From Melampsora larici-populina 98AG31 (taxonomy: Eukaryota; Basidiomycota; Pucciniomycetes; Pucciniales; Melampsoraceae): DNA of 64,000 nt. The position numbers were made by a program, and so were the translations under genes. Numbering within the stretch: position 1 is the stretch's first letter; every line of letters starts with the position of its first letter. The stretch lies in the NCBI RefSeq assembly GCF_000204055.1, contig NW_006768804.1:362748-426747 (forward strand), read 5' to 3'. Below are positions 46,364-56,330 of this stretch, in pieces. The notes beneath the pieces are model-generated. The model was not told the origin of the DNA and ran no database searches. It was given only the letters and a program-made list of their open reading frames with translations.

Positions 46364-46669
46364 TCATGAGCCTAGCGGCTCCAGCTTAAAAAACACGGCT
46401 CCAAATCGTATGCTTGGTTTGACCCTTTTCAGATTAGCAAAAGCAAATTCTGTCAGAACTAAAGGCTTCCCTTCTGTAGCAATGGCCAAGCATACCTCAA
46501 TTGGGGAAACCAATGATCGTCGAGGGATGTTCAAATTATTAGCTACCTTCTCCGCTAACAGGTTGGTCCCTGTGCCAGATTTGATTAATGCACGCAGAGG
46601 TTTGCCATTCAATGTTAGCTCCAAGATGATAGGAGACTGCGGAGCGTGGGGTACGCACCGGTTCTCCAT
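46364..46669 (-). pseudogene. Gypsy aspartic protease region, active-site Asp lost
   Basis: The minus-strand frame reads LTLNGKPLRALIKSGTGTNL. The usual active-site motif is D(S/T)G, so the Asp codon here is Lys. Downstream sequence fits a retropepsin fold. The enzyme would be inactive. Confidence 0.75.
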
Positions 46670-47254
46670 TCCAACCTTGGCCTCATTTTGTCTTTGCAGT
46701 TCATTTTCTGCCTCTTCATAGGCTGCAATGTCTTCCGCAAAAAGATCAGGAATTGGGTCGACTGCGGCAATACGATTGGTAGTTTTTGTGGGTGCTGGGC
46801 GTCCAGCTGGACGGTGAGTAGGGGCTCCTGGTGGATTTGGTCTTGCTGCTGTGGTCGCACGAGAGGGTCGAGGTCCCGCATCGAAATTTGCTGGGACGGA
46901 CAGGAATCGATTTGATTGCTTGGTGCATCATGAGTCATTACACTTCTCTTTACAAACTGAACAGATACTGGTTCTTCTGAGATACTCATGGTACCTCCAT
47001 CCGTTTTCCGCTCATTCCTCTTCTGTTTGCGCTCTAGGAGGGTTCAATGGATGAGGCTGGTTGAATGTCGTCCCAGCGCTTGTGCTGTGGATCTTAGCTT
47101 TGATAGTTGGATCCAGTGATAGTTTACTGTTGATTAAGAACCGCCAGATTCCGTCCGCGGCGTCTTTGAAGACCGGAAAAGAGAAAGGTTCCGCGACCAG
47201 GTGCTTCTCTCTGTCAATCATATCTTGGAAAAGCTGAGAAGCGCCCCAAGACAC
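46615..47254 (-). pseudogene. Gypsy gag C-terminal/linker fragments
   Basis: Overlapping short minus-strand frames (47,254-47,012 and 46,989-46,615) continue between gag and protease. No zinc knuckle was recognised. Frames are broken by shifts. Confidence 0.55.
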
Positions 47255-47685
47255 GTGATGTGTTGCGCCAGATGTTGGTCCGTGATATGGCCCAATTGTT
47301 TAATCAACCAGTGTAGGCTTTGCGCACGCGCTATGAAAGCATTGAAAGTTTTGTGCAGTTTGATCTCTAGCCTCCTAAACACCTCTTCCGTATCTGTGAG
47401 CCAAGCGTGAGGCAATGTGCCCCTTGTCATCACCTCCATTGTGTCTTTCCACAATCCTTGACGCAGGTTCTCCTTGTTAGACTGATACCACGATGCCATG
47501 GCCTCATTGTTCAAAAGTGATCCAAGCAATTTTAATTGTTCTCCGTCATCAACTACGTTTTTGACTTCAAAAGTTTCTTCAATCAGACTTTGCCAGTGAA
47601 AAAGATCAGCCGGCACTCCAAATTTTCTTGTGAACTTCGGCAGATTGCTAAGCTTGACACAATCAGCTGTAGTAGAAATTGGCAT
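47218..47685 (-). pseudogene. Gypsy gag central domain
   Basis: The minus-strand frame contains NLPKFTRKFGVPADLFHWQS, LLGSLLNNEAMASWYQ and TLPHAWLTDTEEVFRRLE, matching the capsid-like retrotransposon gag domain in layout. Open for 155 codons. Confidence 0.75.
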
Positions 47686-47862
47686 CGGTGGTACTAGGTT
47701 GTCAGGTACTGCTTGCTGGAATCATTGCATGTATGGCATGCCTGCGCCTCGAGCGTACTGCGGGGATATGGCTGGTATCAATTGGTAATGGGGTGATGGG
47801 GCTTGCCTTGGTGAGAAAGGTCTAGGAGGGCTTTCCGCTTGGTTTCCTAAGGTAGGCATCGT

Positions 47863-48636
47863 CTATCCTACCGTTGTTGACTCAAGCGGTGGAGGTTGCT
47901 GAGCTGCGTTTTGTACTTCTGATACAGCTGGCTCATGAGGTAACGGTGATGGCAAAACCGGAGTATGACTAATGTAACGTTTGAAGGCGTGAGACACGTT
48001 GCCCGAGGGTGGTGCCAACACTGCTTCCACTGACCGAGAGATTTGAGCCTTGCTTTCCAGTAGCTCACACACCAACTTTTGGAGGCTTAAGTTTTCATTA
48101 GTTACCCTCTCCAACTTTTCATTCTGAAGTCTCATTGCTTCGAGCTGTTTTCGTAACGAGTCAACCAAGTCCTTGTTCCCAGGGTTTGTGTTGGATGACT
48201 TTCCTGTCATCGTAGCGGAGCCTCCACTTACGGCTGGACGAGGTGCAACTGGTGTTTCTGTTGACAGGTGTCCTGGAGGGTGAGGAGTGTTGGGAACTGG
48301 ATTCTCTTCTAGTAACTTTATCAAGTGTAAGTCAATGATTGTGGCTTCAGAGTGTGAGGGTGAAATGGATGGTGGCGTAAATTGTACTCTGGACAATTCT
48401 GCTGTGTTTGTCTCCCTTGTTATGCTTGAAGCGTAAAGAATTCGGTCTGTGGGAGCCGGGGATCCAGAAACAAAGCCCTCTGGTTTCCAGGAAAATTTTA
48501 CTGGAGGGGATTCTGGAGGAGTCTTGTTATTAACAGGTTGCTTGCCTTTTCCACGTTGTCGTAGAAGCACTTCGGGGTTGTCGAGATAGTATTCCGGCTT
48601 GAACAACACATTGTTTCTCATTTGGCGGGAATACAC
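47863..48636 (-). pseudogene. Gypsy gag N-terminal region
   Basis: A 257-codon minus-strand frame starts MYSRQMRNNVLFKPEYYLDN, is Pro/Ser-rich in the middle and has a coiled-coil-like segment (LRKQLEAMRLQNEKLERVTN). It ends in a stop before the central gag frame. It is the first frame inside the 5' LTR. Confidence 0.65.
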
Positions 48637-48823
48637 AGTAGCAAGGTTTCAAGGACAGAATGTATGACCGGGTATTGCAGATCTTGACAGGAACGGGTTG
48701 ACTGGTTGGCAGATGACAGAACAGATGACCAAAAAAAAAGAAAATCTGAGGACTGATAAGGGCAGAGGGTGTCTTGATCCGGACTCCGAATATATGTTTT
48801 CGAAGTTGCTAAGTCAAAAAAAG

Positions 48824-49170
48824 TGTAAGATCTCTCAGATCTTCACTGGAGGGTCTGGAAACTTTAGTCCGGCACAACTTCTCGAGAGAGCACAGTGGGA
48901 GCAATTGACTTAGAACCTCGGTTAAATTACGAGCTAGCTCCAAAGGATCCCAAGATTAGCTCTCTGAGGAGTCTCAAGACTACAAGTAAATGAAAAAGGA
49001 CCCGAGAAGTAATGAAAAGTCTGTAACTCATCTAGCTCCAAAGGATCCCAAGATTAGCTCTCTGAGGAGTGAGGATCCTTTGAAGCCGGGCGCTGACAAC
49101 AAGATATAAAGAAGACCTGCGTAAACCCATGCCTCCCTAACCATATGCCCTGAGCCTGTGTACCCTTACA
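48824..49170 (-). repeat. 5' LTR of the gypsy element (347 bp)
   Basis: It has the same ends as the other LTR but only 1.4 copies of the 98 bp repeat. Followed directly by the target copy GGAGC. Confidence 0.93.
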
Positions 49171-49175
49171 GGAGC

Positions 49176-51474
49176 GCGACGGTAAAAAGTGCCACTATGC
49201 TGCTGAAGCGCTGTAAGCGTTGAGATAACAGGCATTTTATTATGATTGAAGATTGGAGTGAATAGATGTATTAAAAGTCAATTGTGATAAGAGAATATAT
49301 CAAAGGTTAGAAAAGATTGTGTTGAAAGCATGACAATAAATAGGATAAGTGAGAAAAGAGGTGAAAACATTTAGTACGGCTGAAGGTGAAGGAAGAGGTG
49401 AAGAGACCCTGACAAGTGATGAATTGTTGAGAAACTGATGATGAGGATAAATACTTTGATTATTAGATTTAATTCGACTTTGATGACGTCAAGGATGATG
49501 GCTGAAAGGTGAGTTTAAAGTTTTATGATTTTGAAACGTATTGCTGGATGGAAAATTGGGTGAATGGTATTATAAATCAAGTGAAGTAGGTCGCAGGATA
49601 TCATTTGGAAAAGGGAGATGTTGAGGTGGTATGGATGAAAGTTGAAGATAAGGAGATGAGGTAGGACCTGATGTGTTGCTTGTTTTGGTGTTTATTGGTG
49701 GATTTTATAGGAAGAACTTATTGGGGTTGAGCAAATGGTTAAAAAATTTGGGACTAATGGATGGATGAAAGTTGAAGATTGGGGTGCCCTTTAACCCACT
49801 GACGCGCGAATGAAACACCTCAAAGTGCAGCTTGAAAACACTGTGCTTCAGCTTTTCTTTGTGCTGCTGGACCAGTGTTGGCTACAGCCAATTTGAGAAT
49901 GAATGTTTTTTTTTGAAAAGTGCACCACAGTGTAAAACCTGGTATTCTTTTTGACCAAGTTCTGTCTCTCTTCTGATCTTGAGAATCAAGAGAGTACAAA
50001 TTGTGTAATAACAATGTTTGATTGCTTTTGGCCACTGCAGCAATGCAAATCTAAAAAAATCAATCATTTATGGTGTTCAAACCTCAAAATCAATTTGTGC
50101 AAGTTTTGTGCAAATTCTTTCAAAATTTTTCACAGAATTTGCACCAAACTTGCAGACTTAAGACTTGCATATGTTGACGTAAGAAGCCTTGTCACATCAA
50201 GGGCCTCCTGGCTTTGATCCAGACAGTGCATCATCATGCATAGGGCCATGACCCGGACCCAACCCTGCCTGGCCAAGGTTGCCCAATGCCATTCTCATAA
50301 GATAACAGCACATGACACAAGGAACCTTCACAATACATCATACATCGCTGGAAAACAAAGCTGGTGGACAATCATCTACTGACAGAGTCACACAGCCTCC
50401 AATATGTGCTTGCAAAACCCGTCTACCCCCGTGACTTGATCATTAAACTTACTTTGATCTATACAAACTTCCACCCTCGCTATGACTCCATCCTCTTCCA
50501 GTCTTGCCCCATTGGATTCTATTTCCCAAATCACCTCCAATACCACCTCCCCAGTTTGCACCTTGTTGGTGTGGACTTATTTTGTCCAGGAAGAAGTCTC
50601 TGGTGTTATGACAAGAATGTGCCATGCTTAAGAGGGTTTCATTGACACTCACAATCCCATGGAAGAAGATCCTGAGACAGTTGGAATTTGCAACAAACCA
50701 CTTGCCAGTGACAAGAACACCAGTATTAAATTCATGATTTGACATCCTTGGTGTGCCCAACATATTGTACCACCAATTCACATCAATCAACCAACCGTTG
50801 TGGCCTTTTTTATCAATGGTAAACCTATCAGAGTGAGTTTTTTTCACTCTATCTATTCTCTTTCATCTATTGAATTTCTTTTTGATTTTATACATCTTTT
50901 CCATTTTCATCTCTTTAATCATCCGTTTTATCCTTTCAAGAGTTCAACTTCTGATGCATAATTTTCTAATCAATTATCCATAATTTAATGCTGTATGTTT
51001 TTCTTTTACTGATTGATGAGTCTTCTATTCCTTTGTCTGATCTTAGGTCAAACCTGTCAACAGCAACCAACACCACAACCGCTACACACCACACAGGATT
51101 TCAGCATGGTTTAGGTGCGGAGAAGAGGACTCCGCTATAACTTACAGCGCTCCCAATTGCTCATTTTTGAGTTTCTTCTCACCTGGATGTGCAGAGTGTA
51201 ACACCACTACACCAAACACAACACTATATAGCGGCACTCATTTCTACAAAGGACCCAAAAATTCTATAAACCTATTGATAAGCCACCCAAGCCCCAGCTC
51301 TGAGCGGAGTAATATGCTCCACTCAGGGCTTTTCTACTGTTGGAGCGCGGTGCACAGGCTCTGCTCTGGGTAGCGGAGGTTTGAGCAGATGCCAAAATCA
51401 CTCCACTCACACTTTTTTTAGTGGAGCGGTTGCAGGGTTTTCAGCAGAGCCAACCTCAAGAATTCTCTCATCTG
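49176..51474. other. Gene-poor repeat-like stretch
   Basis: No gene was supported. Short ORFs at 50,364-50,645 (+) and 50,449-50,847 (-) overlap and have no recognised domain. The 51,100-51,440 segment is rich in GGAGCGG/CCGCTCC words in both orientations and may be a small foldback element. Confidence 0.45.
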
Positions 51475-52950
51475 GTTTGGTGATCAATTTATGGGATCAA
51501 TCAAAGAAAATTAATCATAGGTTGTTTACCAAGTTAGCAGAAAGGTTTAGCGCAAAGGAAAACTCAAAATTGATGGAATCTAATCAATAGAAGATCTTTT
51601 AGGCTTATACATTTCACATTATATTATCATGAGGACATTTATTTCAAACAACGTATTAAGATCAGTACAAATTGTTAACAAAAAATTGTGAAAAGAAAAG
51701 AAACAAAAACATAAGAAAAATTTGAAAATATAGGTATACAGGCTTGGAAATGGTTTTTAGGGTTGTAATAGTAGGTTTATAGGTTTAGTGAGGTTAGAAT
51801 ATGAAAGAGCAGCATAGTTTTATACAGTAACAACTTTAATGTTGATGGTTGATAAGGAGGAACAAAAGTTATCAAGAAAACAAGGATTTTACAGGTATTT
51901 CCTAGTGTTCAGGAGCCTGAGGATGTACACTAAAGTCCATTCTTGAGGAAGGAAGTAGTGACAGGTGCGGACGAGAATCACAGGTGGTAAATACAAAGCC
52001 AGAAGGCTTGACAGTTGACCACGAATGATTTTAGAAGATTTAGAAGTTGAGAAGGAAAATTTTTCTCTCCTCAATTCTTCATTCAAAAATCTTCTCTCAT
52101 CCGCATACGCACTACTTCAGCAAGTCGCCTTCTCTAAGAGATATTTTCATAGAAAATTAGTAAAAACCCACCCACCTCCTGGGTTAAGAAGTTGAACCTT
52201 CTCAGGTATGTTCTTGCCCCTCGGGATGTGGTTCTTGAATTGAACTTGTTATGACCTTTTGAGTACCACCTCCCTTTTGGGGCCATCCCCACACCACAGA
52301 AGAGTATTGGGTCTTAGGGAAAGACCAGGTATTTAATGCGGACGGACTTTCCTGAGAAGGTTTTGATAACTCTACCTTGGGGGAAACAACATGAGATTAC
52401 ATCATGTAATTTGTTCATGTGTCTTCCCTGAACCCACCCAACTTGACGCCTTCCAACAATGAATGGAGTTTACATATGTAATGGTGGTTTTAGTGATATT
52501 CAAGGTTGCCAAGAGGATTTTACTGGATTTTCAAGGTTATAGATGATTATGTAACATTCCAGTAGCAAGAGATTAGTAGCAATAGCTGTGTAAAGGTGTG
52601 AAAAGGTGTGAATTTTGTCAAAAATGGAGGTTTTCAGCTTATTATAACATATGTCAAATGATGTCAGAATTGGATGGTAGATGGCACATTACATAATTTA
52701 AAGACTTTAAATTATTAGTAACGGAGGTTTGTGATGAAAGTTATAAGAGAGATAAGAAATTGGTGTGAACTTTGAATTTTACACTTACATGCATACATGT
52801 GACAACATTTACATACAAACACCTTAACTTCACAACTCAATAACTCATCCATTACTCATAAGAAGTACCTAATATGGCGCCAATTATTGATCAGTATCAC
52901 GAGCTCTACAAGATGCACTTTAGTAACCCAAATTTGAACATCATCTAAAA
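51475..52950. mobile_element. Second, diverged copy of the 1.6 kb LTR-like element
   Basis: It aligns with 43,000-43,940, sharing GGTGATC at the start, AATATAGGT, GGTTAGAATATGAAAGA, TTTACATATGTAATGGTGG, GGTTGCCAAGAGGATTTT and TAACGGAGGT in order. Similarity ends near 52,950, so the right 600 bp are missing or unrecognisable. About 575 bp at 51,887-52,464 have no counterpart in the first copy and look like a later insertion. Confidence 0.8.
51887..52464. repeat. Unidentified insertion inside the second LTR-like copy
   Basis: This block is absent from the equivalent place in the first copy (about 43,410). It is less AT-rich than its host and contains CCACCCACCTCCTGGG and ACCACCTCCCTTTTGGGG. 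No inverted ends or duplication were identified. Confidence 0.5.
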
Positions 52951-55179
52951 AAACAGTACACAAGGTTTTGACTTTCTGGTCTCCAACACACTCATATCTT
53001 GCTTGATTTTTCAAGCTCAGAGCTGTGTTGTAGTACCAATTAAACTGTAACCCAACTCTTGAATGCTTCAAACTCAATCATGAAGAATGGATCTTGGGTG
53101 AAAACCTGGTCCAATGCTTGTCTCCTCTTGCTATGGTGACAAAAACAATTGAAGGCCACCTTTCCCCTACTTTCTCTCTCATTATGCAGGGTTATCAATG
53201 GCTTGTGTGTTGTCTTGCACATGTCAGTATTATTTTATTTTATTTTTTGGTCTTCCTTTTGATTTCTATTTTTTTACAACTTTTACGGTTACTGAGTCAT
53301 TTTCTTTGATTTTGATTTTTATAGGCCTGGGCCAATTCCAAGTTTAAGGTGCTCAAAGTTGCAATTATGCCAATGATAAAGAAGATTATCCAATATCAAG
53401 AGGCTGCCAAGCAAAAGGCAGTCTACATCTGTTCACACACTGTGGAAAGCAAATTCTTCAGCAGCACCTTATATTAAATTATGATCACTACAGTCTTTGC
53501 AACTTATTATCCTCACATTCATAACATCAAGGCTCATCGATTCTCAACTTTCATTCTCAAGTCAATTGGGCTCATGCCATTTCTGATCATATTTTTGGTT
53601 TGAGTTGGGTGCTTTGATTACTTCATAATATGACAATACATAAACTACATACAAAATAAACAACAAAAACAAAAGAAGGAATGCTTAAAACAACACAAGT
53701 CAGTATCTAGCTTGAAAGAAAAATAAATAAAGAAATACTCGAAAATTAGTGATTACTATTGTGTAAAGTAAAGGATATCTAGCTTACAATCAAAATAAAG
53801 TTGTCAGTATCATTCAACATCAAGATCAGGGTCCAGAGTCGAGATTTAAGATCAGAAAGAAACAAGCATGGCATACCAAGATTACAGGCTGAGATCACCA
53901 TAACAAACTAAACAGAGGTTCGATTCCAGGGTGTATGCTTAGAACAAAGAATTAGAAAGATGTCAGTGGGATGCGAAATGAAGAAATCAGAGATGAATTG
54001 AAAGAAAAAACTCACTTCTTGGCATGCAAGATCTAAATTGAAAGTCAAAATCGAAAATGAATTACATACACTGTTGGTGAGAGAAGATGAATATCAATTT
54101 CAGGGTCCAGGATCGAAATCAATAAGAAGAAAGAGACAGGAAGTAAAGTTAGTATGGGAATGGAAGAAAAGGAAGGAGATAAGGATGAAAAGGAAGGACT
54201 TACTAGTTCAAAGTCGATCACAGGTCAAATTTTGATGTTGAATCGAAGGAAATCGATTGTTTAAAGCATGAGAAACGCCAAGAGATCGGTCGGAATCGGT
54301 CAGAGCAAAAGGAACGAAGCGGGGAAAGATTGCGGAAAGAGCCTTGAGGCCGAGTTGTGGTTTTGGTTAGGGAAAGATATATAAAGGGGGATTGATCTGT
54401 GTGTCTTGAAGAGCAAGTGTCTCTGGGTGTGTGTTTGTGTCCTAGTGTGATTTTCTTTGTGTTTGAATTGAGAGTTATTAGAAGTGTTTTTTGTGTTGAA
54501 GTGACCGTACAAGCGTTGTGAGCGATCGACCTATATCAAGTTCAAGAGTTAGAAGACCACAGGAGTTGTTTAGTTAGTTATTAGATAATCAGTTAAAAGA
54601 AAAGAAGTGGTGGATTAGAGAAACTACTTCACCTTGCAGCATCGTCAAGAAAGGTTGTATTAGCGTTAAAATCGAAGTTGCTGTGCTGTTTATTAGTGTT
54701 GAATTTGCTTGTTGCTGAGCTGCGTCGAAAACTAGTTGTGGAGTCGTCGAGTTAGGACTGTATCAACTTCGCCAAACCCGCCTCTTGATCCAAGTCGAGG
54801 CCGGGTCGAGTCAGGGATCCGAAATTACATTTCGGCCCTGTCCATTGTTACATGTGCTACCTAGCCGTGTTAACATTGAAATCAACGTAGTTTTACACCA
54901 CAACATCGTGTAGAGTTGTGTGTGGTATCATCGGAGTCCGCCAAACCTTGCGGATCCTTTGAAAATCTTAAATTTGTGTTACGGGAGGAATTTGTGGGGA
55001 TAGAAAATTGTTAAGAGTTGTTCTAGTTCTTTTCGAACTGCAATAATTTTAAGGTTGAAGGCAGCGTAACTGCACCGTAGTTTCATCCGCTCTCACAAGT
55101 GGTGATTCTTACCTTCTCCGGCTCAGCCTACGCTACACTGCGTAGGAGTTCTACAACACTTGAGGCAAAACCATTCCTG
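52951..55179. other. Gene-poor stretch with a possible promoter/LTR relic
   Basis: No gene was supported. A TATATAAAGG box lies at 54,378-54,387, followed by about 600 bp of less AT-rich sequence with repeated GCCAAAC(C) words and a TGGTATCATC at about 54,927 that resembles a retrotransposon primer site. This may be the relic of an LTR leader; evidence is weak. Confidence 0.4.
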
Positions 55180-56330
55180 ACAAGGTCCTCAGGTCCCCAG
55201 GCAAGTGATTCAACTGTTTGGGCTGCAACAGTGGTGAGCTTGAGACAAGGGTCAAGGAAAGTATTGGTAAATTGATTCACATCTCCGACTTCATCTGCCT
55301 CGCAACTGGATGGCTTGTACTACCTCCCAAAACCATCTCAACACTGCCATCTTGAGATGCGGCTGTCACAATCTAACCCGGATCTAAGAAGGGATGGTGG
55401 GATGCTCAGCAACTTATCAAACAGATCGTCACTCAAGCCATTCTGATATTCGAACACAAGCATCCAAAGGCTCAAGGATGCTTTATTTTTGAATGCTCTG
55501 CAGCACACAAGTCTTGTGCTTCAGATGCTCTCCACCTATCAAGATGAATCTCAAACCGGGTGGTGCAAAGGCTAAGCTTAGGGACACTGTTATCCCATCT
55601 GAAAATCCTAATATTCCAATAGAACTCTGAGGAAAAGTTCAAACCATGAACTTCTTGCCCAATTATGTCAACCCGGCTCCATCCCAGAAATCTAAACGTG
55701 GGAAAGCTGCTAAAACAGAAGACCTGGCAGGAAAACCTAAAGGGATCAAGAAAATTCTCATTGAGCATGGCGTGCGGGATCATCACAACAAACTATGTGC
55801 TTCGCGAGGTGAAAAAGAGATGAGTCTGAAATGTAAGGCCTGCAAGATGACTGGAAGTGCAAAGGATAAAATTGCTTGAGCCAAGCAGTTACTTTGACAT
55901 GCTAATATTCCTGAAGAAAAAGATTGCCCAACTCCTAGCAATGCTTTACCCGTGGTAGATATTCCAAACTGTTGTGCACACAAGGTGCTAGCAAACCAAT
56001 CTGACTTTGCCAATGAAAAGCCACTGCTTCAGCAGGAAATTGAGAAGGCGGGTCATATCTGCAATTTTCTGCCTAAGTTTCACTGTGAATTTGATCCCAT
56101 TAAGCATCTTTGGTGTTACATAAAATTACGTAAGTCTTTTGAATCATTCTCTCATTTTTTTTCAGCCGCGCCTGATGAGAATCAAACACTGATTTCATGA
56201 CAGGATATCAAGATCACACTTTTGAATGGCCACAGCCTACAAGAAGCTAAGGACTTTTTTGAAAAGATCAGGCAAACATGTCATATTCAAACCATCTGTT
56301 GCTTTTTTTGCAAGACTGATGGAAAGATGA
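55180..56330 (+). pseudogene. Decayed DDE-superfamily transposase
   Basis: Scattered frames recall a DDE endonuclease family abundant in basidiomycetes: HISDFICLATGWL, a degenerate metal site (IFECSAAHKSCASDAL), GKPKGIKKILIEHGVRD, CCAHKVLANQSDFANEKPLL and GHICNFLPKFHCEFDPIKHLW. The last is the FLPKFHCELNPIE-type motif near the catalytic Glu, and here the position after P-I reads Lys. Stops and frameshifts (for example near 55,540, 55,630 and 55,880) break it throughout. Family assignment is from recollection of the motif; the element's ends were not found. Confidence 0.68.

Larger units (their letters stand above)
40086..49170 (-). mobile_element. Ty3/gypsy LTR retrotransposon, full-length but decayed
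   Basis: The LTRs at 40,086-40,632 and 48,824-49,170 both run from TGTAAG to CTTACA. The flanks are identical five-base duplications GGAGC (40,081-40,085 and 49,171-49,175). On the minus strand the order is LTR, gag, protease, reverse transcriptase, RNase H, integrase, LTR, which is the Ty3/gypsy order. A polypurine tract (AGGAAGGGAGGG on the minus strand, 40,633-40,644) directly precedes the 3' LTR. Internal frames are broken by stops and frameshifts and by two later insertions (41,926-42,290 and 43,000-44,598). No convincing tRNA primer site was recognised next to the 5' LTR. The LTRs agree at roughly 95% where they align, apart from a repeat-number difference. Confidence 0.95.

Noticed and set aside
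50364..50847. Overlapping ORFs of 93 and 132 codons on opposite strands
   Set aside because: No recognised motif, no splice context, in a repeat-rich region.
53866..53942. Possible tRNA or tRNA-derived SINE (GGTTCGATTCC near 53,917)
   Set aside because: The B-box matches, but the T-arm and acceptor stem do not pair well and the A-box is poor; a covariance-model search would decide.
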